A stretch of 64,000 bases of DNA from Kaistella carnis. Its GTDB lineage: Bacteria; Bacteroidota; Bacteroidia; Flavobacteriales; Weeksellaceae. The notes under the pieces were generated by a model. That model made no database searches. It was not told the origin of the DNA and saw nothing but the letters and a program-made list of their open reading frames with translations. The position numbers and the translations under genes were made by a program. Of the stretch, positions 37,234 through 46,025 are shown one piece after another; position 1 is the first letter of the stretch; each line of letters starts with the position of its first letter. Where the stretch lies: the NCBI RefSeq assembly GCF_003860585.1, contig NZ_CP034159.1:2914001-2978000 (forward strand), in the 5' to 3' direction.

Positions 37234-38535
37234 ATGCGCACAAAATCAGTAGGAAAAAAGAAAATCAATATCGTAACGTTAGGTTGTTCCAAGAATGTTT
37301 ATGACTCCGAAGTCTTGATGGGTCAGCTTAAAGCAAACGGTAAAGAGGTCGTTCACGAAGATAAAGGCGACATTGTGGTCATCAACACGTGTGGTTTTAT
37401 TGACAATGCAAAAGAGGAAAGCATCAATATGATTCTGGATTTTGTTGAGGCAAAAAATCGTGGCGAAGTAGAAAAAGTATTTGTTACGGGCTGTCTTTCT
37501 GAGAGATATAAACCGGATTTAATTCGTGAGATTCCCGATGTTGATCAATATTTCGGCACCCGCGATTTGCCCCTTTTATTAAAACAGTTAGGTGCAGATT
37601 ACAAGCATGAACTGGTGGGGGAACGTATGACCACTACGCCCAGACATTATGCCTATTTAAAAATTTCTGAAGGTTGTGACCGACCGTGTTCATTTTGCGC
37701 CATTCCTTTAATGAGAGGAAAAAACATTTCCACTCCCATTGAAAACTTGGTGATTGAAGCAGAAAAACTTGCCAAGAAGGGAGTTAAAGAACTTATTCTC
37801 ATTGCTCAGGATTTAACCTATTACGGATTAGATATTTATAAGAAAAGAGCCTTAGGAGATTTGCTTTTGCGTTTGGTAAAAGTAGAAGGAATTGAGTGGA
37901 TCCGCTTACATTACGCTTTTCCCACAGGTTTTCCGGAAGATGTGTTAGAAATTATCAAAAATGAGCCAAAGGTTTGTAACTATATTGATATTCCTTTACA
38001 ACACATTAATTCAGATTTACTGAAAGCCATGAAACGTGGGACGACGCACGAGAAAACCAATGCTTTGTTGGATAAATTCCGGGAGAAAGTTCCTAATATG
38101 GCGATTCGTACGACATTGATCGTAGGATTTCCGGGAGAAACAGAAGAGCGGTTTCAGGAAATGAAAGAATGGGTTCGGGAGCAAAGATTCGATCGTTTAG
38201 GCTGCTTTACGTATTCGCACGAAGAAAATACAACGGCTTTCGTTTTAGAAGACGATGTTCCACAGGAAGTGAAAGAAGCGCGTGTAGAAGAGATCATGGA
38301 ATTACAGTCCCAAATTTCCTGGGAGAAAAATCAGGAGAAGATCGGGCAAACCTTCCGTTGTATTTTCGATAGAAAAGAAGGAAACTATTTTGTCGGCCGT
38401 ACAGAATTTGATTCTCCGGATGTGGACAACACTGTTTTGGTTCCGGCAGAAAATACCTATTTATCAATTGGTGAATTTGCTGATATCAAAATTACATCAG
38501 CAGAAGAGTTTGATCTGTACGGTGAATTGGTTTAG
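37234..38535 (+). CDS. rimO: Ribosomal protein S12 methylthiotransferase
   Basis: 433 residues. UPF0004 domain with three cluster-binding cysteines (TLGCSKN, INTCGFIDNA, TGCLSERY), radical-SAM domain with EGCDRPCSFCAIP (CxxxCxxC), and a C-terminal TRAM domain (RCIFDRKEGNYFVGRTEFDS). It adds a methylthio group to an Asp of ribosomal protein S12. The word VTLGCSKNVYDSE marks RimO rather than MiaB. ATG at 37234 is chosen because an upstream in-frame TTG (37213) overlaps the promoter. Confidence 0.96.
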   Translation: MRTKSVGKKKINIVTLGCSKNVYDSEVLMGQLKANGKEVVHEDKGDIVVINTCGFIDNAKEESINMILDFVEAKNRGEVEKVFVTGCLSERYKPDLIREIPDVDQYFGTRDLPLLLKQLGADYKHELVGERMTTTPRHYAYLKISEGCDRPCSFCAIPLMRGKNISTPIENLVIEAEKLAKKGVKELILIAQDLTYYGLDIYKKRALGDLLLRLVKVEGIEWIRLHYAFPTGFPEDVLEIIKNEPKVCNYIDIPLQHINSDLLKAMKRGTTHEKTNALLDKFREKVPNMAIRTTLIVGFPGETEERFQEMKEWVREQRFDRLGCFTYSHEENTTAFVLEDDVPQEVKEARVEEIMELQSQISWEKNQEKIGQTFRCIFDRKEGNYFVGRTEFDSPDVDNTVLVPAENTYLSIGEFADIKITSAEEFDLYGELV

Positions 38536-38588
38536 AATTTAGCATTTTTTGACTGATTTTTTATCAGATTCACAAATTTTTTATCTAT

Positions 38589-38621
38589 AAAAATACTTTT
38601 AGAATTTCTAAAAGTATTTTT
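38589..38621. terminator. AT-rich bidirectional-looking terminator after rimO
   Basis: Perfect 14-bp inverted repeat: AAAAATACTTTTAG (38589-38602), loop AATTT, CTAAAAGTATTTTT (38608-38621). It has T-runs in both directions. The rest of the gene-free space 38536-38877 holds the RlpA-gene promoter and AT-rich sequence without a gene. Confidence 0.75.
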
Positions 38622-38818
38622 AGTTTAATGTATTGATAGTGAATTTGTTACGGTTGTAAAATGGATGGTGTTATGTAGTGTTTAGTTAATAAAATTAACA
38701 TTTAGCTCCTAATTTTAACACAATTTAAGAATCTTTGTCAGTTACCGCTATAAGCAAGGATGCGAGGTTTGTTAACAAAAAATTAACAATTCCTTAAGAG
38801 AGTTTAACCTATCAATTA

Positions 38819-38847
38819 TTGGATTATTAGATAGTGGAATAAATTTG
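38819..38847 (+). promoter_or_regulatory. Promoter of the RlpA-like gene
   Basis: -33-like TTG at 38819-38821, 18-bp spacer, -7 box TAAATTTG at 38840-38847. Leader to the ATG is about 25 nt. Confidence 0.6.
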
Positions 38848-38877
38848 CAGAGTCAAAACCAATAAAAATAATTCAAA

Positions 38878-39261
38878 ATGGTGAAAAGAGGAATACTCCT
38901 AATCATAATGATGATTTCAACACTCGGTATTTATTCATTTAACAACTATAATGCCGAAGATGCTAAAACAAGTTTTGCATCGTTCTACCACGATAAGTTT
39001 AACGGTAGAAAAACCGCAAGCGGAGAGATTTTCAGTAATTCAAAAATGACCGCTGCAAACAGAACCCTTCCATTCGGAACTAAAGTTAAAGTAACCAACC
39101 TGAGATCAGGAAAAAGTGTAATAGTAGAGATAAACGACAGAGGTCCTTTTCATTCTTCCAGAGCACTAGATCTTACAAAAGCTGCGTATAAAGCCATTGG
39201 CGATCCTAAAAAAGGAACAATGCCCGTAGAATATGTGATTGTCAATGATGACGAGATGTAG
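38878..39261 (+). CDS. RlpA-like septal ring lytic transglycosylase / double-psi beta-barrel protein
   Basis: 127 residues with an N-terminal signal peptide or anchor (to about residue 22). The single domain is a double-psi beta-barrel: ASFYHDKFNGRKTASGEIF, MTAANRTLPFGTKVKVTNL, and EINDRGPFHSSRALDLTKAAY, where the Asp of NDRGPF is the conserved catalytic-type residue of RlpA. There is no SPOR domain, so targeting to denuded glycan at the septum is not shown. It probably acts on peptidoglycan in the periplasm. Monocistronic with its own promoter and terminator. Confidence 0.9.
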   Translation: MVKRGILLIIMMISTLGIYSFNNYNAEDAKTSFASFYHDKFNGRKTASGEIFSNSKMTAANRTLPFGTKVKVTNLRSGKSVIVEINDRGPFHSSRALDLTKAAYKAIGDPKKGTMPVEYVIVNDDEM

Positions 39262-39281
39262 ATCAGGATTTAAAACAAATC

Positions 39282-39310
39282 AAAGCCGATTCAATAGAGT
39301 CGGCTTTTTT
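39282..39310 (+). terminator. Terminator after the RlpA-like gene
   Basis: Stem AAAGCCGA (39282-39289) / TCGGCTTT (39300-39307), 10-nt loop, followed by T residues. Confidence 0.9.
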
Positions 39311-39373
39311 GTGCAATCAATTCAGTCATTGAAAAGAGATTGATTTGGGCGACTTTTTCCGCCCTCCATTCCC

Positions 39374-39407
39374 GCTTTTTTGCTCCACTGCGTTTCGCAA
39401 AAAGAGC
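39374..39407. repeat. REP-like hairpin element
   Basis: CTTTTTTGC (39375-39383) pairs with GCAAAAAG (39397-39404), with flanks cattcccg and gagctccattcaggtcgggtcg. Together with the element at 54059-54110 it forms a family: a variable stem next to a constant aaaagagctc edge and a cgggtcg/cagggct tail. Confidence 0.6.
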
Positions 39408-39505
39408 TCCATTCAGGTCGGGTCGCACGCGGTCTTCTTTTCAACCTTCGTCATTATAATCAGCTTCCTGTTCCTGTTCAATCACAATTCAATCTAAATC
39501 TAAAG

Positions 39506-39559
39506 CTTAACCTTAACCTTAACCTTAACCTTAACCTTAACCTCACGCTTAACCTTAAT
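39506..39559. repeat. Telomere-like hexamer array, CTTAAC repeats
   Basis: Six perfect tandem CTTAAC units (39506-39541), one degenerate unit CTCACG, then CTTAAC and CTTAAT. It ends four bases before the stop codon of the convergent exonuclease gene. Confidence 0.9.
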
Positions 39560-39562
39560 AAC

Positions 39563-40324
39563 CTAACGAAGCTCGACCATGACCGGACAATGATCCGAAT
39601 GCACCGCTTCTTTTAAAATCACCGCTCGCGCTAATCGATCCTTTAACGAATAAGAAACGAAATTATAATCCAGACGCCAGCCTTTATTTCTGGCGCGGGA
39701 ATTCTGGCGGTAACTCCACCAGGAATAATGATCCGGCTGATCATTAAAAAAGCGAAAACTGTCAATCAGTTCACATTCCTCAATAAATTTCGTCATCCAT
39801 TCTCTCTCCATCGGCAAAAACCCGGAGGTGTTCTTTAAGCCTTCCGGATTATGAATATCAATCGCGTGGTGGCAAATATTGAAATCACCGCATATTATAA
39901 GGTTCGGAACCGTTTTCTTTAGCTCTTTAATGTAGTTCAGAAAATCGTAGCAGAATTTCATCTTGAAATCCAGTCGCTCTATATTTGAAGCAGATGGAAC
40001 GTACACCGAAATCACCGAGAAATCCTCAAAGTCTGCGCGGATAATTCTTCCTTCCGAATCGTAATGTTCGATACCGCATCCATATTCAATATGTTTCGGT
40101 TGAACTTTAGAAGCGATTCCAACGCCTGAATATCCTTTCTTCTGCGCAGAATGCCAGTAACTGAAATACCCGTTTTTTTCCAGGCTTTCGATATCGATTT
40201 GATCGTTGCCTGCTTTGCTTTCCTGAATGCAGATAACATCAGGATCCGCCACTTTTAACCACCCTAAAAAATCTTTGGTAAAAGCGGCTCGAATTCCGTT
40301 CACATTATAAGAAATGATTTTCAT
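39563..40324 (-). CDS. xth: Exodeoxyribonuclease III (AP endonuclease)
   Basis: 253 residues, ExoIII/EEP fold. MKIISYNVNGIRAAFTKDF holds the catalytic Asn, ICIQESKAGNDQI the metal-binding Glu, ISVYVPSASN, LIICGDFNICHHAIDIHN the GDxN catalytic site, and VHSDHCPVMVEL the C-terminal SDH. It cuts DNA at abasic sites and removes 3' blocking groups in base excision repair. Start at 40324 is chosen because the fold begins at MKIISYN; an upstream in-frame ATG at 40363 would add a poor 13-residue extension inside the neighbouring gene. Confidence 0.96.
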   Translation of the reverse strand: MKIISYNVNGIRAAFTKDFLGWLKVADPDVICIQESKAGNDQIDIESLEKNGYFSYWHSAQKKGYSGVGIASKVQPKHIEYGCGIEHYDSEGRIIRADFEDFSVISVYVPSASNIERLDFKMKFCYDFLNYIKELKKTVPNLIICGDFNICHHAIDIHNPEGLKNTSGFLPMEREWMTKFIEECELIDSFRFFNDQPDHYSWWSYRQNSRARNKGWRLDYNFVSYSLKDRLARAVILKEAVHSDHCPVMVELR

Positions 40325-40328
40325 GAAA

Positions 40329-40826
40329 TTAAAATTTTTGATAAATAAAGTAACCGAGAACAATTAAAGCCATGATGATCAGCAAGGGTTTCCATTTGCT
40401 CCAAAAGCTTTCTTGGACAAATAAAGCGCTTTTTTTTGAATCATTAATTGTGTCTTTTAAGTATTCTTTTTCATATTCCGCGATTTCAGGCAGTGGGCCA
40501 AAAGCTTTTTTTACTTTGGGCCAGTCGCGATCATCCGGGAATACGCGTTTTTCCTCCCCATTTCCTTCCCTTAAATTCAGGCCTACTTTTCCACCTTCAT
40601 TTTTGTAACTAACATTTAGACTGTCGCCTTTAGGTTTGTGTCTAAAGATAAACTGATCTTCTCCATTTTGAATACTCTGGAGCAAACTCAACGTGTTGGC
40701 TAAATCCAGCTTCGTCCGTGTATCAAAGATTCGGATGGCATCAATTAACTTTTCCTGTTCCAACAGGTCCAAAATTTCTTGCTTATCGATTCCAAAATCT
40801 TCCAAAGCGGTTTTTACGTCTTGCAT
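40329..40826 (-). CDS. Hypothetical protein with L7/L12-like helical motif and C-terminal membrane anchor
   Basis: About 165 residues from the ATG at 40826; the frame is also open to 40865. Residues 10-55 (QEILDLLEQEKLIDAIRIFD, TKLDLANTLSLLQSI) resemble the alpha-helical part of the ribosomal L7/L12 C-terminal domain (the ExxKIxAIKxxRxxTGLGLKEAK pattern), which occurs in several uncharacterised proteins. The middle is polar, and the end WKPLLIIMALIVLGYFIYQKF is a single transmembrane tail anchor with a short exposed end. It lies 4 bp upstream of the exonuclease gene and is likely co-transcribed with it. Function unknown. Confidence 0.65.
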   Translation of the reverse strand: MQDVKTALEDFGIDKQEILDLLEQEKLIDAIRIFDTRTKLDLANTLSLLQSIQNGEDQFIFRHKPKGDSLNVSYKNEGGKVGLNLREGNGEEKRVFPDDRDWPKVKKAFGPLPEIAEYEKEYLKDTINDSKKSALFVQESFWSKWKPLLIIMALIVLGYFIYQKF

Positions 40827-40995
40827 GAGTTCATTTTTTATAAAGCAGTTCAATTCGAAATACAATTTAAATTAAAAAATTGAATGTTCCGTAAAAACAC
40901 AAAATTATAAGACTTGCTTTCATCGTATAAAACTCCGAAGTGATTCCAATAACGTACTCAAATTGTTAAAGTAAAATTTGAGTTGAATAATTATA

Positions 40996-41003
40996 TATCT
41001 TTG
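40996..41003 (+). promoter_or_regulatory. -7 promoter box of the 41028 gene
   Basis: TATCTTTG, exact fit to TAnnTTTG, 24 bp before the ATG at 41028. A TTTG at 40977-40980 may be the -33 element, though the 15-bp spacer is short. Confidence 0.55.
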
Positions 41004-41027
41004 TTTGGCGCTCAGGGCGGTTTAATA

Positions 41028-41825
41028 ATGGTAAAAATCATACTTCTTTTCATGATATTTAATTTCGGAATAATTCCGCCATATTTTGCGACCCAGAAAG
41101 TCAACGAAAATCTATCACAAATGAGCATAAATAAAGAAGGTGTTTATGATGCTTATTTATGGACCTCTTTTTTTAATGAGAAAAGCAATGATTATTTGAT
41201 AGCCTTGCTGGAGAAGTGGAATATCAAAAAGGTCTTTCTTTCCGTAAATTCTACAATGGATTTGTCAAAACTTAAATCTTTTCAAACCTTAGCTTCCGAA
41301 AAAGGAATACAGGTAGATTTCCTCGTTGGTGAAAATTCTTACGCGGAAGAAACGGATGGCTTTGTGCATCTGGAAAAAGTGATGTTGACGGGTAAAAATT
41401 TGGGTTTTAAAGGAATTCATCTGGATATCGAGCCACATACTTTCGATGATTATGAGGATCAAACAGCCAAATATTCCGAAATACAGGTGAATCTTTTTAG
41501 GGAAGCTAAAAAATGGTGCGACGCGCATGGAATGGATTTAAGCGTAAGTGTTCCCATGTATCTTCCTATAAAAGTGGCCCGGACGCTGGGCAGAAATAAT
41601 ATCACGACTCATATTATGGCCTATGGCAATTCGAGCCTCGACTTTAAATTAGAACAGACACAAAAAATGCGGAAAATCTTAAAGAAGAATGATCGCTGGG
41701 CCTTTGAGATTGAAGATTTTTCCGATTATGAAAGCTTAAAGGAAACCGAAAATGAATTAATTAAAAGAGGGATTACCGAATTTACTTACCATGATGTAGC
41801 GCAGATGGACGGTTTTAAAAAATAA
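41028..41825 (+). CDS. Secreted TIM-barrel protein with DIEP motif, glycoside-hydrolase-like
   Basis: 265 residues. Signal peptide-like N-terminus (MVKIILLFMIFNFGIIPP). The pattern of strands and helices (KKVFLSVNS, IQVDFLVGENS, FKGIHLDIEPHTFDDYED, MDLSVSVPMYLP, THIMAYGNS, RWAFEIEDFSDYE) is that of a TIM barrel; HLDIEPH (D133, E135) on a central strand recalls the DxxDxDxE-type acid pair of GH18-related enzymes. Substrate and activity are not known. The ATG at 41028 is preferred over a TTG at 40983 because the signal peptide starts there and the promoter box overlaps the longer form. Confidence 0.65.
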   Translation: MVKIILLFMIFNFGIIPPYFATQKVNENLSQMSINKEGVYDAYLWTSFFNEKSNDYLIALLEKWNIKKVFLSVNSTMDLSKLKSFQTLASEKGIQVDFLVGENSYAEETDGFVHLEKVMLTGKNLGFKGIHLDIEPHTFDDYEDQTAKYSEIQVNLFREAKKWCDAHGMDLSVSVPMYLPIKVARTLGRNNITTHIMAYGNSSLDFKLEQTQKMRKILKKNDRWAFEIEDFSDYESLKETENELIKRGITEFTYHDVAQMDGFKK

Positions 41826-41881
41826 TAAAATATTTTTCTCCGTCTACAAATGGTCGACCCTTAATTTCATAACATAAAAAA

Positions 41882-41908
41882 GCGGAAAAAATCAAAGATT
41901 TTTTCCGC
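41882..41908. terminator. Bidirectional terminator between convergent genes
   Basis: GCGGAAAAAATC (41882-41893), loop AAA, GATTTTTTCCGC (41897-41908): 12-bp perfect stem. It sits between the TIM-barrel gene and porX, which converge. Confidence 0.8.
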
Positions 41909-41943
41909 CTCAGAACCCAAAATTAAATAAACTATGAAAAAAA

Positions 41944-43485
41944 CTATTTGGGTTCTAAAATGCTGATCGGAATAATACATTCCTCCAAAGAAATGCCACC
42001 ATGCTGATAGGTTTCCTTATAATAATTTACAAAATGATTGTAATTTTTCGGGTAAGCTAAAAAGATATTATTCTTCGCGAAAATATATTTCGAACTAAGA
42101 TTTCCTTTCGGTAAAAATAATTTCTCCGGATTAGAAATCGCCCATACATCATTGTTTTCGTAAGTTAAACTTCTTCCTGTTTTGTACCGAATGTTCGTTG
42201 ATGTTTCTCGGTCTCCCACAACTTTACTCGGTTTTTTCACATAGATCGTTCCGTGATCTGTCGTAATTACCAATTTAAATCCGTTTTCTGCAGCCTGTTT
42301 AATGATCTTTAATAAAGATGAATTTTCAAACCAGGTGTACGTTAAAGATCGGAATGTTTTATCATCTCTGATCAGCTGATTAACAATGACATTGTCGGTC
42401 TTTGCATGAGAAAGAATATCGATGAAGTTATAGACTACTACCAATAGATCATTACTTTTGTGTTGATTAAAATCTTCTAAAACCTTACGTTCGAAATCGG
42501 CATTCAATATTTTCAGATATTTCATACTTTTTCCAGAAAGGCCCAGGCGTTTCATTTGATCTTCCAGAAACTCTCGTTCGTGTTCGTTTTTATTACCGTC
42601 TTCATTATCATTGATCCAATGCTGTGGAAATCTTTTTTCAATTTCTGAAGGCATCAAACCTGCAAAAAATGAATTACGTGCATATTGAGTGGCAGTCGGT
42701 AAAATACTGTAATAGTAATCTTCAGAAGTTTTATTATAAAACTTCGTGAACAAAGGCTCAATCACTTTCCACTGGTCGTATCGTAGATTATCAATCATCA
42801 ATAAGAGCACTTTTTCCTTTTCAACTTCCGCCTTTATTTTGTCTTTAAATAAAGTGTGACTCATCATCGGTTTGTCGGCAGAAGTGAGCCAGTCTTCGTA
42901 ATTGTTTTCTATGAATTTAGAAAACTGAATATTTGCTTCCTCTTTTTGTGACTGTAATAAATCTGAGAATTCATTATCAAAAACTTTATCAAATTTAATT
43001 TCCCAGTTCAGGATTTTCTTATAATATTCTGCCCATTCTTTATAAGTTTTCAGGTAAGAAAGTTCCATAGAAAGGTTTCGGAATTCCTGCTGATATTCTA
43101 AAATTGTTTTCTGCTCGACCAAAGTGTCTTCCTGTAGGTTTTTCTTCAAAGACAATAATATTTGATTGGGATTAACAGGTTTCAAGATGTAATCCGCAAT
43201 CTGCGACCCGATCGCCTGCTCCATTATTAATTCCTCTTCATTTTTCGTCACCATTACAATCTTAATGGCCGAGTCGATGTTCTTAATCATCGGGATGGCT
43301 TCCAGACCAGAAATCCCCGGCATGTTTTCATCCAGCAAAGCCAGTTGAAAATTTTCTTTTTCTATCATTTCCAAGGCTTCGTTCACGTTATTCACGGGGG
43401 AAACTTCGTAACCTTTATTTTCTAAAAATACAATATGAGGCTTAAGTAAATCTACTTCATCATCAATCCAAATCAGTTTTGACAT
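41944..43485 (-). CDS. porX: PorX: response regulator with PglZ phosphatase domain, type IX secretion regulator
   Basis: 513 residues. N-terminal CheY-like receiver (about 1-120): acidic pocket IDDE (D8, D9), phosphoacceptor D52 in LLDENMPG, MVTKNEE and conserved Lys in ILKPVNP. The long C-terminal part is an alkaline-phosphatase-superfamily PglZ domain (LLLMIDNLRYDQW with a metal Asp, LPTATQYARNSFF, VVYNFIDILSHA, LVITTDHGT). This two-domain layout defines PorX, which with the kinase PorY and sigma factor SigP controls the type IX secretion system in Porphyromonas; the phosphatase part cleaves cyclic or linear oligonucleotides. The partner kinase gene is not adjacent. Confidence 0.93.
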   Translation of the reverse strand: MSKLIWIDDEVDLLKPHIVFLENKGYEVSPVNNVNEALEMIEKENFQLALLDENMPGISGLEAIPMIKNIDSAIKIVMVTKNEEELIMEQAIGSQIADYILKPVNPNQILLSLKKNLQEDTLVEQKTILEYQQEFRNLSMELSYLKTYKEWAEYYKKILNWEIKFDKVFDNEFSDLLQSQKEEANIQFSKFIENNYEDWLTSADKPMMSHTLFKDKIKAEVEKEKVLLLMIDNLRYDQWKVIEPLFTKFYNKTSEDYYYSILPTATQYARNSFFAGLMPSEIEKRFPQHWINDNEDGNKNEHEREFLEDQMKRLGLSGKSMKYLKILNADFERKVLEDFNQHKSNDLLVVVYNFIDILSHAKTDNVIVNQLIRDDKTFRSLTYTWFENSSLLKIIKQAAENGFKLVITTDHGTIYVKKPSKVVGDRETSTNIRYKTGRSLTYENNDVWAISNPEKLFLPKGNLSSKYIFAKNNIFLAYPKNYNHFVNYYKETYQHGGISLEECIIPISILEPK

Positions 43486-43695
43486 CCATTTATCGGTTTA
43501 GGGTTTTATAGAGCGCACTTAAATTTTACCGTTTTGTAGCGGTTGTTCTGCTCTTATAGTGATGTCAAAAATACAACGAAAAACTGCCAACTTTTCTTTA
43601 AAATGGAGTTAAAGTTCCGTTAAATTTAAATGGAATGAATAAACTTTCCTTCGCATCCTTAACCTGATATTAATGTCAACCTTAAAACAAAAACG

Positions 43696-43703
43696 TAAAT
43701 TTG
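43696..43703 (+). promoter_or_regulatory. -7 promoter box of the HD-domain gene
   Basis: TAAATTTG, exact match to TAnnTTTG, 19 bp before the ATG at 43723. Confidence 0.55.
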
Positions 43704-43722
43704 TACCATTCAAGTTTTGACG

Positions 43723-44934
43723 ATGACCAACAAGTTTAAAATTATCAACGACCCCGTTCACGGATTTATCAATATTCCGCATGAAATTCTTTTTGATGTT
43801 ATTGAACATCCCTATTTTCAAAGGTTACGGCGGATTTCACAAACCGGTTTGCTGAATTTAATTTTCCCGGGAGCGACACATACAAGATTCCATCATGCTT
43901 TAGGCGCAATGCATTTAATGTTTACTGCGTTGGAAACCTTAAAATTAAAAGGTGTAGCGATTTCTAAAGATGAAGAGAAGGCCGCCATGCTCGCAATTTT
44001 GCTGCACGATGTTGGACATGGCCCATTTTCTCATGCTTTAGAAAATATGTTAATGGATGATTGGCACCACGAAAAACTTTCATTGCTGCTGATGAATAAA
44101 ATGAATGAGGAGTTTAATGGTGAATTGTCGGTTGCCATAGAAATGTTTCAGGGAAAATACCACCGAAAATTCTTTAATCAGTTAATTTCCTCTCAGCTTG
44201 ATGTTGACCGTTTGGATTATTTAAAACGCGACAGTTTTTATACCGGCGTTGTAGAAGGGAATGTAAATACCCAGCGAATCATTTCGATGATGAACGTTGC
44301 AAAAGATGAATTGGTCATTGATGCAAAAGGAATCTATTCCATCGAAAATTTCCTTACCGCAAGAATGTTTATGTATTGGCAGGTCTACTTTCATAAAACC
44401 GCAGCAATTGCTGAATTTCTCTTGGTTAAAATTTTAGCACGTGCGAAATTCCTGGTTTCTACGGGGGAAATACTTCCTGCCTCCGAGAATCTGTCCTATT
44501 TTTTATATAGGAACGAATTCGAAAAAGCAACTCAGGAAGACATTAACCGATTTACGGAACTAGACGATAATGATATCATTCAGGCAATTAAATTTTGGGC
44601 AAAAAATGATGACATCATTCTTTCTTATTTTTGCAAATGTATCATTCAAAGAAAGTTCCCCAAAACAATCATTTCTTCAAAACCCGTTGATAACGAATTT
44701 ATTAACGATAAGATACAGAAGACAGAAGAGAAATTCGGTAAGGGTAGTGGCGCAGAACTGGTCGATCAAATTTCCCGTGATCTGCTTCCTTACAACAGTG
44801 AAGAGCAGCCGATTTACCTTTTGCAGAAAAACGGGGATATCGTGTCGCTGGACCACTCTGAAAACCAGATCCTTTCCTCCTTCATCAATCAGTTGAATAC
44901 CAAGTATATCTTATCTTTTCCACGGGAAATTTAA
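43723..44934 (+). CDS. HD-domain phosphohydrolase (dNTPase-like)
   Basis: 403 residues. Opening NDPVHGFINIP and HPYFQRLRRISQTGLLNLIFPGA-type start (in two pieces: HPYFQRLRRISQ, TGLLNLIFPGATHTRFHHAL), then LLHDVGHGPFSHALE with the HD pair at H95/D96, and SQLDVDRLDYLKRDSFYTGV with the last metal Asp. This is the SAMHD1/dGTPase-like subgroup of HD proteins widely found in Bacteroidetes and Firmicutes (YwfO type). It hydrolyses nucleotides; the substrate in this organism is unknown. ATG at 43723 is used; a TTG two codons earlier is possible. Confidence 0.9.
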   Translation: MTNKFKIINDPVHGFINIPHEILFDVIEHPYFQRLRRISQTGLLNLIFPGATHTRFHHALGAMHLMFTALETLKLKGVAISKDEEKAAMLAILLHDVGHGPFSHALENMLMDDWHHEKLSLLLMNKMNEEFNGELSVAIEMFQGKYHRKFFNQLISSQLDVDRLDYLKRDSFYTGVVEGNVNTQRIISMMNVAKDELVIDAKGIYSIENFLTARMFMYWQVYFHKTAAIAEFLLVKILARAKFLVSTGEILPASENLSYFLYRNEFEKATQEDINRFTELDDNDIIQAIKFWAKNDDIILSYFCKCIIQRKFPKTIISSKPVDNEFINDKIQKTEEKFGKGSGAELVDQISRDLLPYNSEEQPIYLLQKNGDIVSLDHSENQILSSFINQLNTKYILSFPREI

Positions 44935-44957
44935 GAAGATTTTTCTCGGTTAAATGA

Positions 44958-44987
44958 TTTGGCATATTTGGGAATTTGTTATCTTTG
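44958..44987 (+). promoter_or_regulatory. Promoter of the lpxD-lpxC/fabZ-lpxA operon
   Basis: -33 TTTG (44958-44961), 18-bp spacer, -7 TATCTTTG (44980-44987): a full Bacteroidetes consensus promoter. The ATG at 44994 begins only 6 bases after the -7 box, so the mRNA is expected to be leaderless or nearly so. Confidence 0.75.
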
Positions 44988-44993
44988 CAAGAT

Positions 44994-46025
44994 ATGGAGT
45001 TTACCGCATCGCAGATTGCAAATTTTATTAACGGACGAATTATAGGAGATGAGCAAGCCATCATCAATGGCGTGTCACCCATTGAAAGTGGGGAAGAAAA
45101 TCACCTTTCATTCGTTGCTCAGGAACGGTTTGTCAATTATATTCAAGATTCAAAGTGTTCCGTGATTATTGTCTCAGAAAAGCTTTTAACCAAAGATAAC
45201 TATCGTCCCACGATTATTGTGGTAGAAGATGCTTACCTTTCTTTTCAGGTTTTAATGAATCTCTACCAAGAGATGCAGGGCAGGAAATCTGGCATTGAAG
45301 AAGGCGCAGTATTTCATGAGTCGGCGACCGTTGGAGAAAATGTATATGTTGGAGCTTTTACCTGTGTTTCCGAAAAGGTAAAAATTGGTGATGGCTCTCA
45401 AATCTATCCTCAAGTTTTTATAGGTAAAAATGTGAAAATTGGTAAAAATTGTGTGCTGTATAGTGGCGTAAGAATTTACGATTACTGTATTATTGGCGAC
45501 AATTGCATTATTCACTCCAATACGGTGATCGGTTCCGATGGTTTCGGATTTCAACCCACAAAAGATGGTTATCAAAAAATTCCTCAGTTAGGGAACGTGG
45601 TGCTTGAAGATCATGTAGAAATTGGATCTAACTGCAGTATTGACCGCGGAACAATTGGTTCAACTGTCATAGGTAAAGGTACCAAAATCGATAATTTAAT
45701 CCAGATTGCCCATAACGTAAAAATTGGTCAGAACAACGTAATTGCCGCGCAGGCAGGAATTGCAGGTTCTACAGTAATTGGTGACTGGAATCAAATCGGT
45801 GGTCAAGTCGGCATCGTAGGTCATATTCAGATCGGAAATCAAGTCAAAATACAGGCACAGAGTGGTGTGAATTCCAGCACCAAAGACGGGGAAATTCTGT
45901 ACGGTTCACCAGCGATCAACGCCGGAGAATACCGACGTAATTATGTGCATTTCCGAAATTTCAGCGATATTATAAAACGAATAAATAATCTTGAGATAAA
46001 CTCAAAAGATAAAACTAATGAGTGA
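44994..46025 (+). CDS. lpxD: UDP-3-O-acylglucosamine N-acyltransferase
   Basis: 343 residues. N-terminal uridine-binding domain (MEFTASQIANFINGRIIGDE, SPIESGEENHLSFVAQERF), then a left-handed beta-helix of hexapeptide repeats from about 100 to 310, and a short C-terminal helix. IQIAHNVKIGQNNVIAAQAG holds the catalytic His, and GSDGFGFQPTKDGYQKIPQLGNV the conserved loop. It adds the second 3-hydroxyacyl chain during lipid A synthesis. First gene of the lipid A operon; it overlaps lpxC-fabZ by 8 bp. The ATG at 44994 is chosen over a TTG at 44976 that falls in the promoter. Confidence 0.95.
   Translation: MEFTASQIANFINGRIIGDEQAIINGVSPIESGEENHLSFVAQERFVNYIQDSKCSVIIVSEKLLTKDNYRPTIIVVEDAYLSFQVLMNLYQEMQGRKSGIEEGAVFHESATVGENVYVGAFTCVSEKVKIGDGSQIYPQVFIGKNVKIGKNCVLYSGVRIYDYCIIGDNCIIHSNTVIGSDGFGFQPTKDGYQKIPQLGNVVLEDHVEIGSNCSIDRGTIGSTVIGKGTKIDNLIQIAHNVKIGQNNVIAAQAGIAGSTVIGDWNQIGGQVGIVGHIQIGNQVKIQAQSGVNSSTKDGEILYGSPAINAGEYRRNYVHFRNFSDIIKRINNLEINSKDKTNE

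Noticed and set aside
39506-39559. Real telomere or replicon end
   Set aside because: The array is short, internal and flanked by ordinary genes on both sides.
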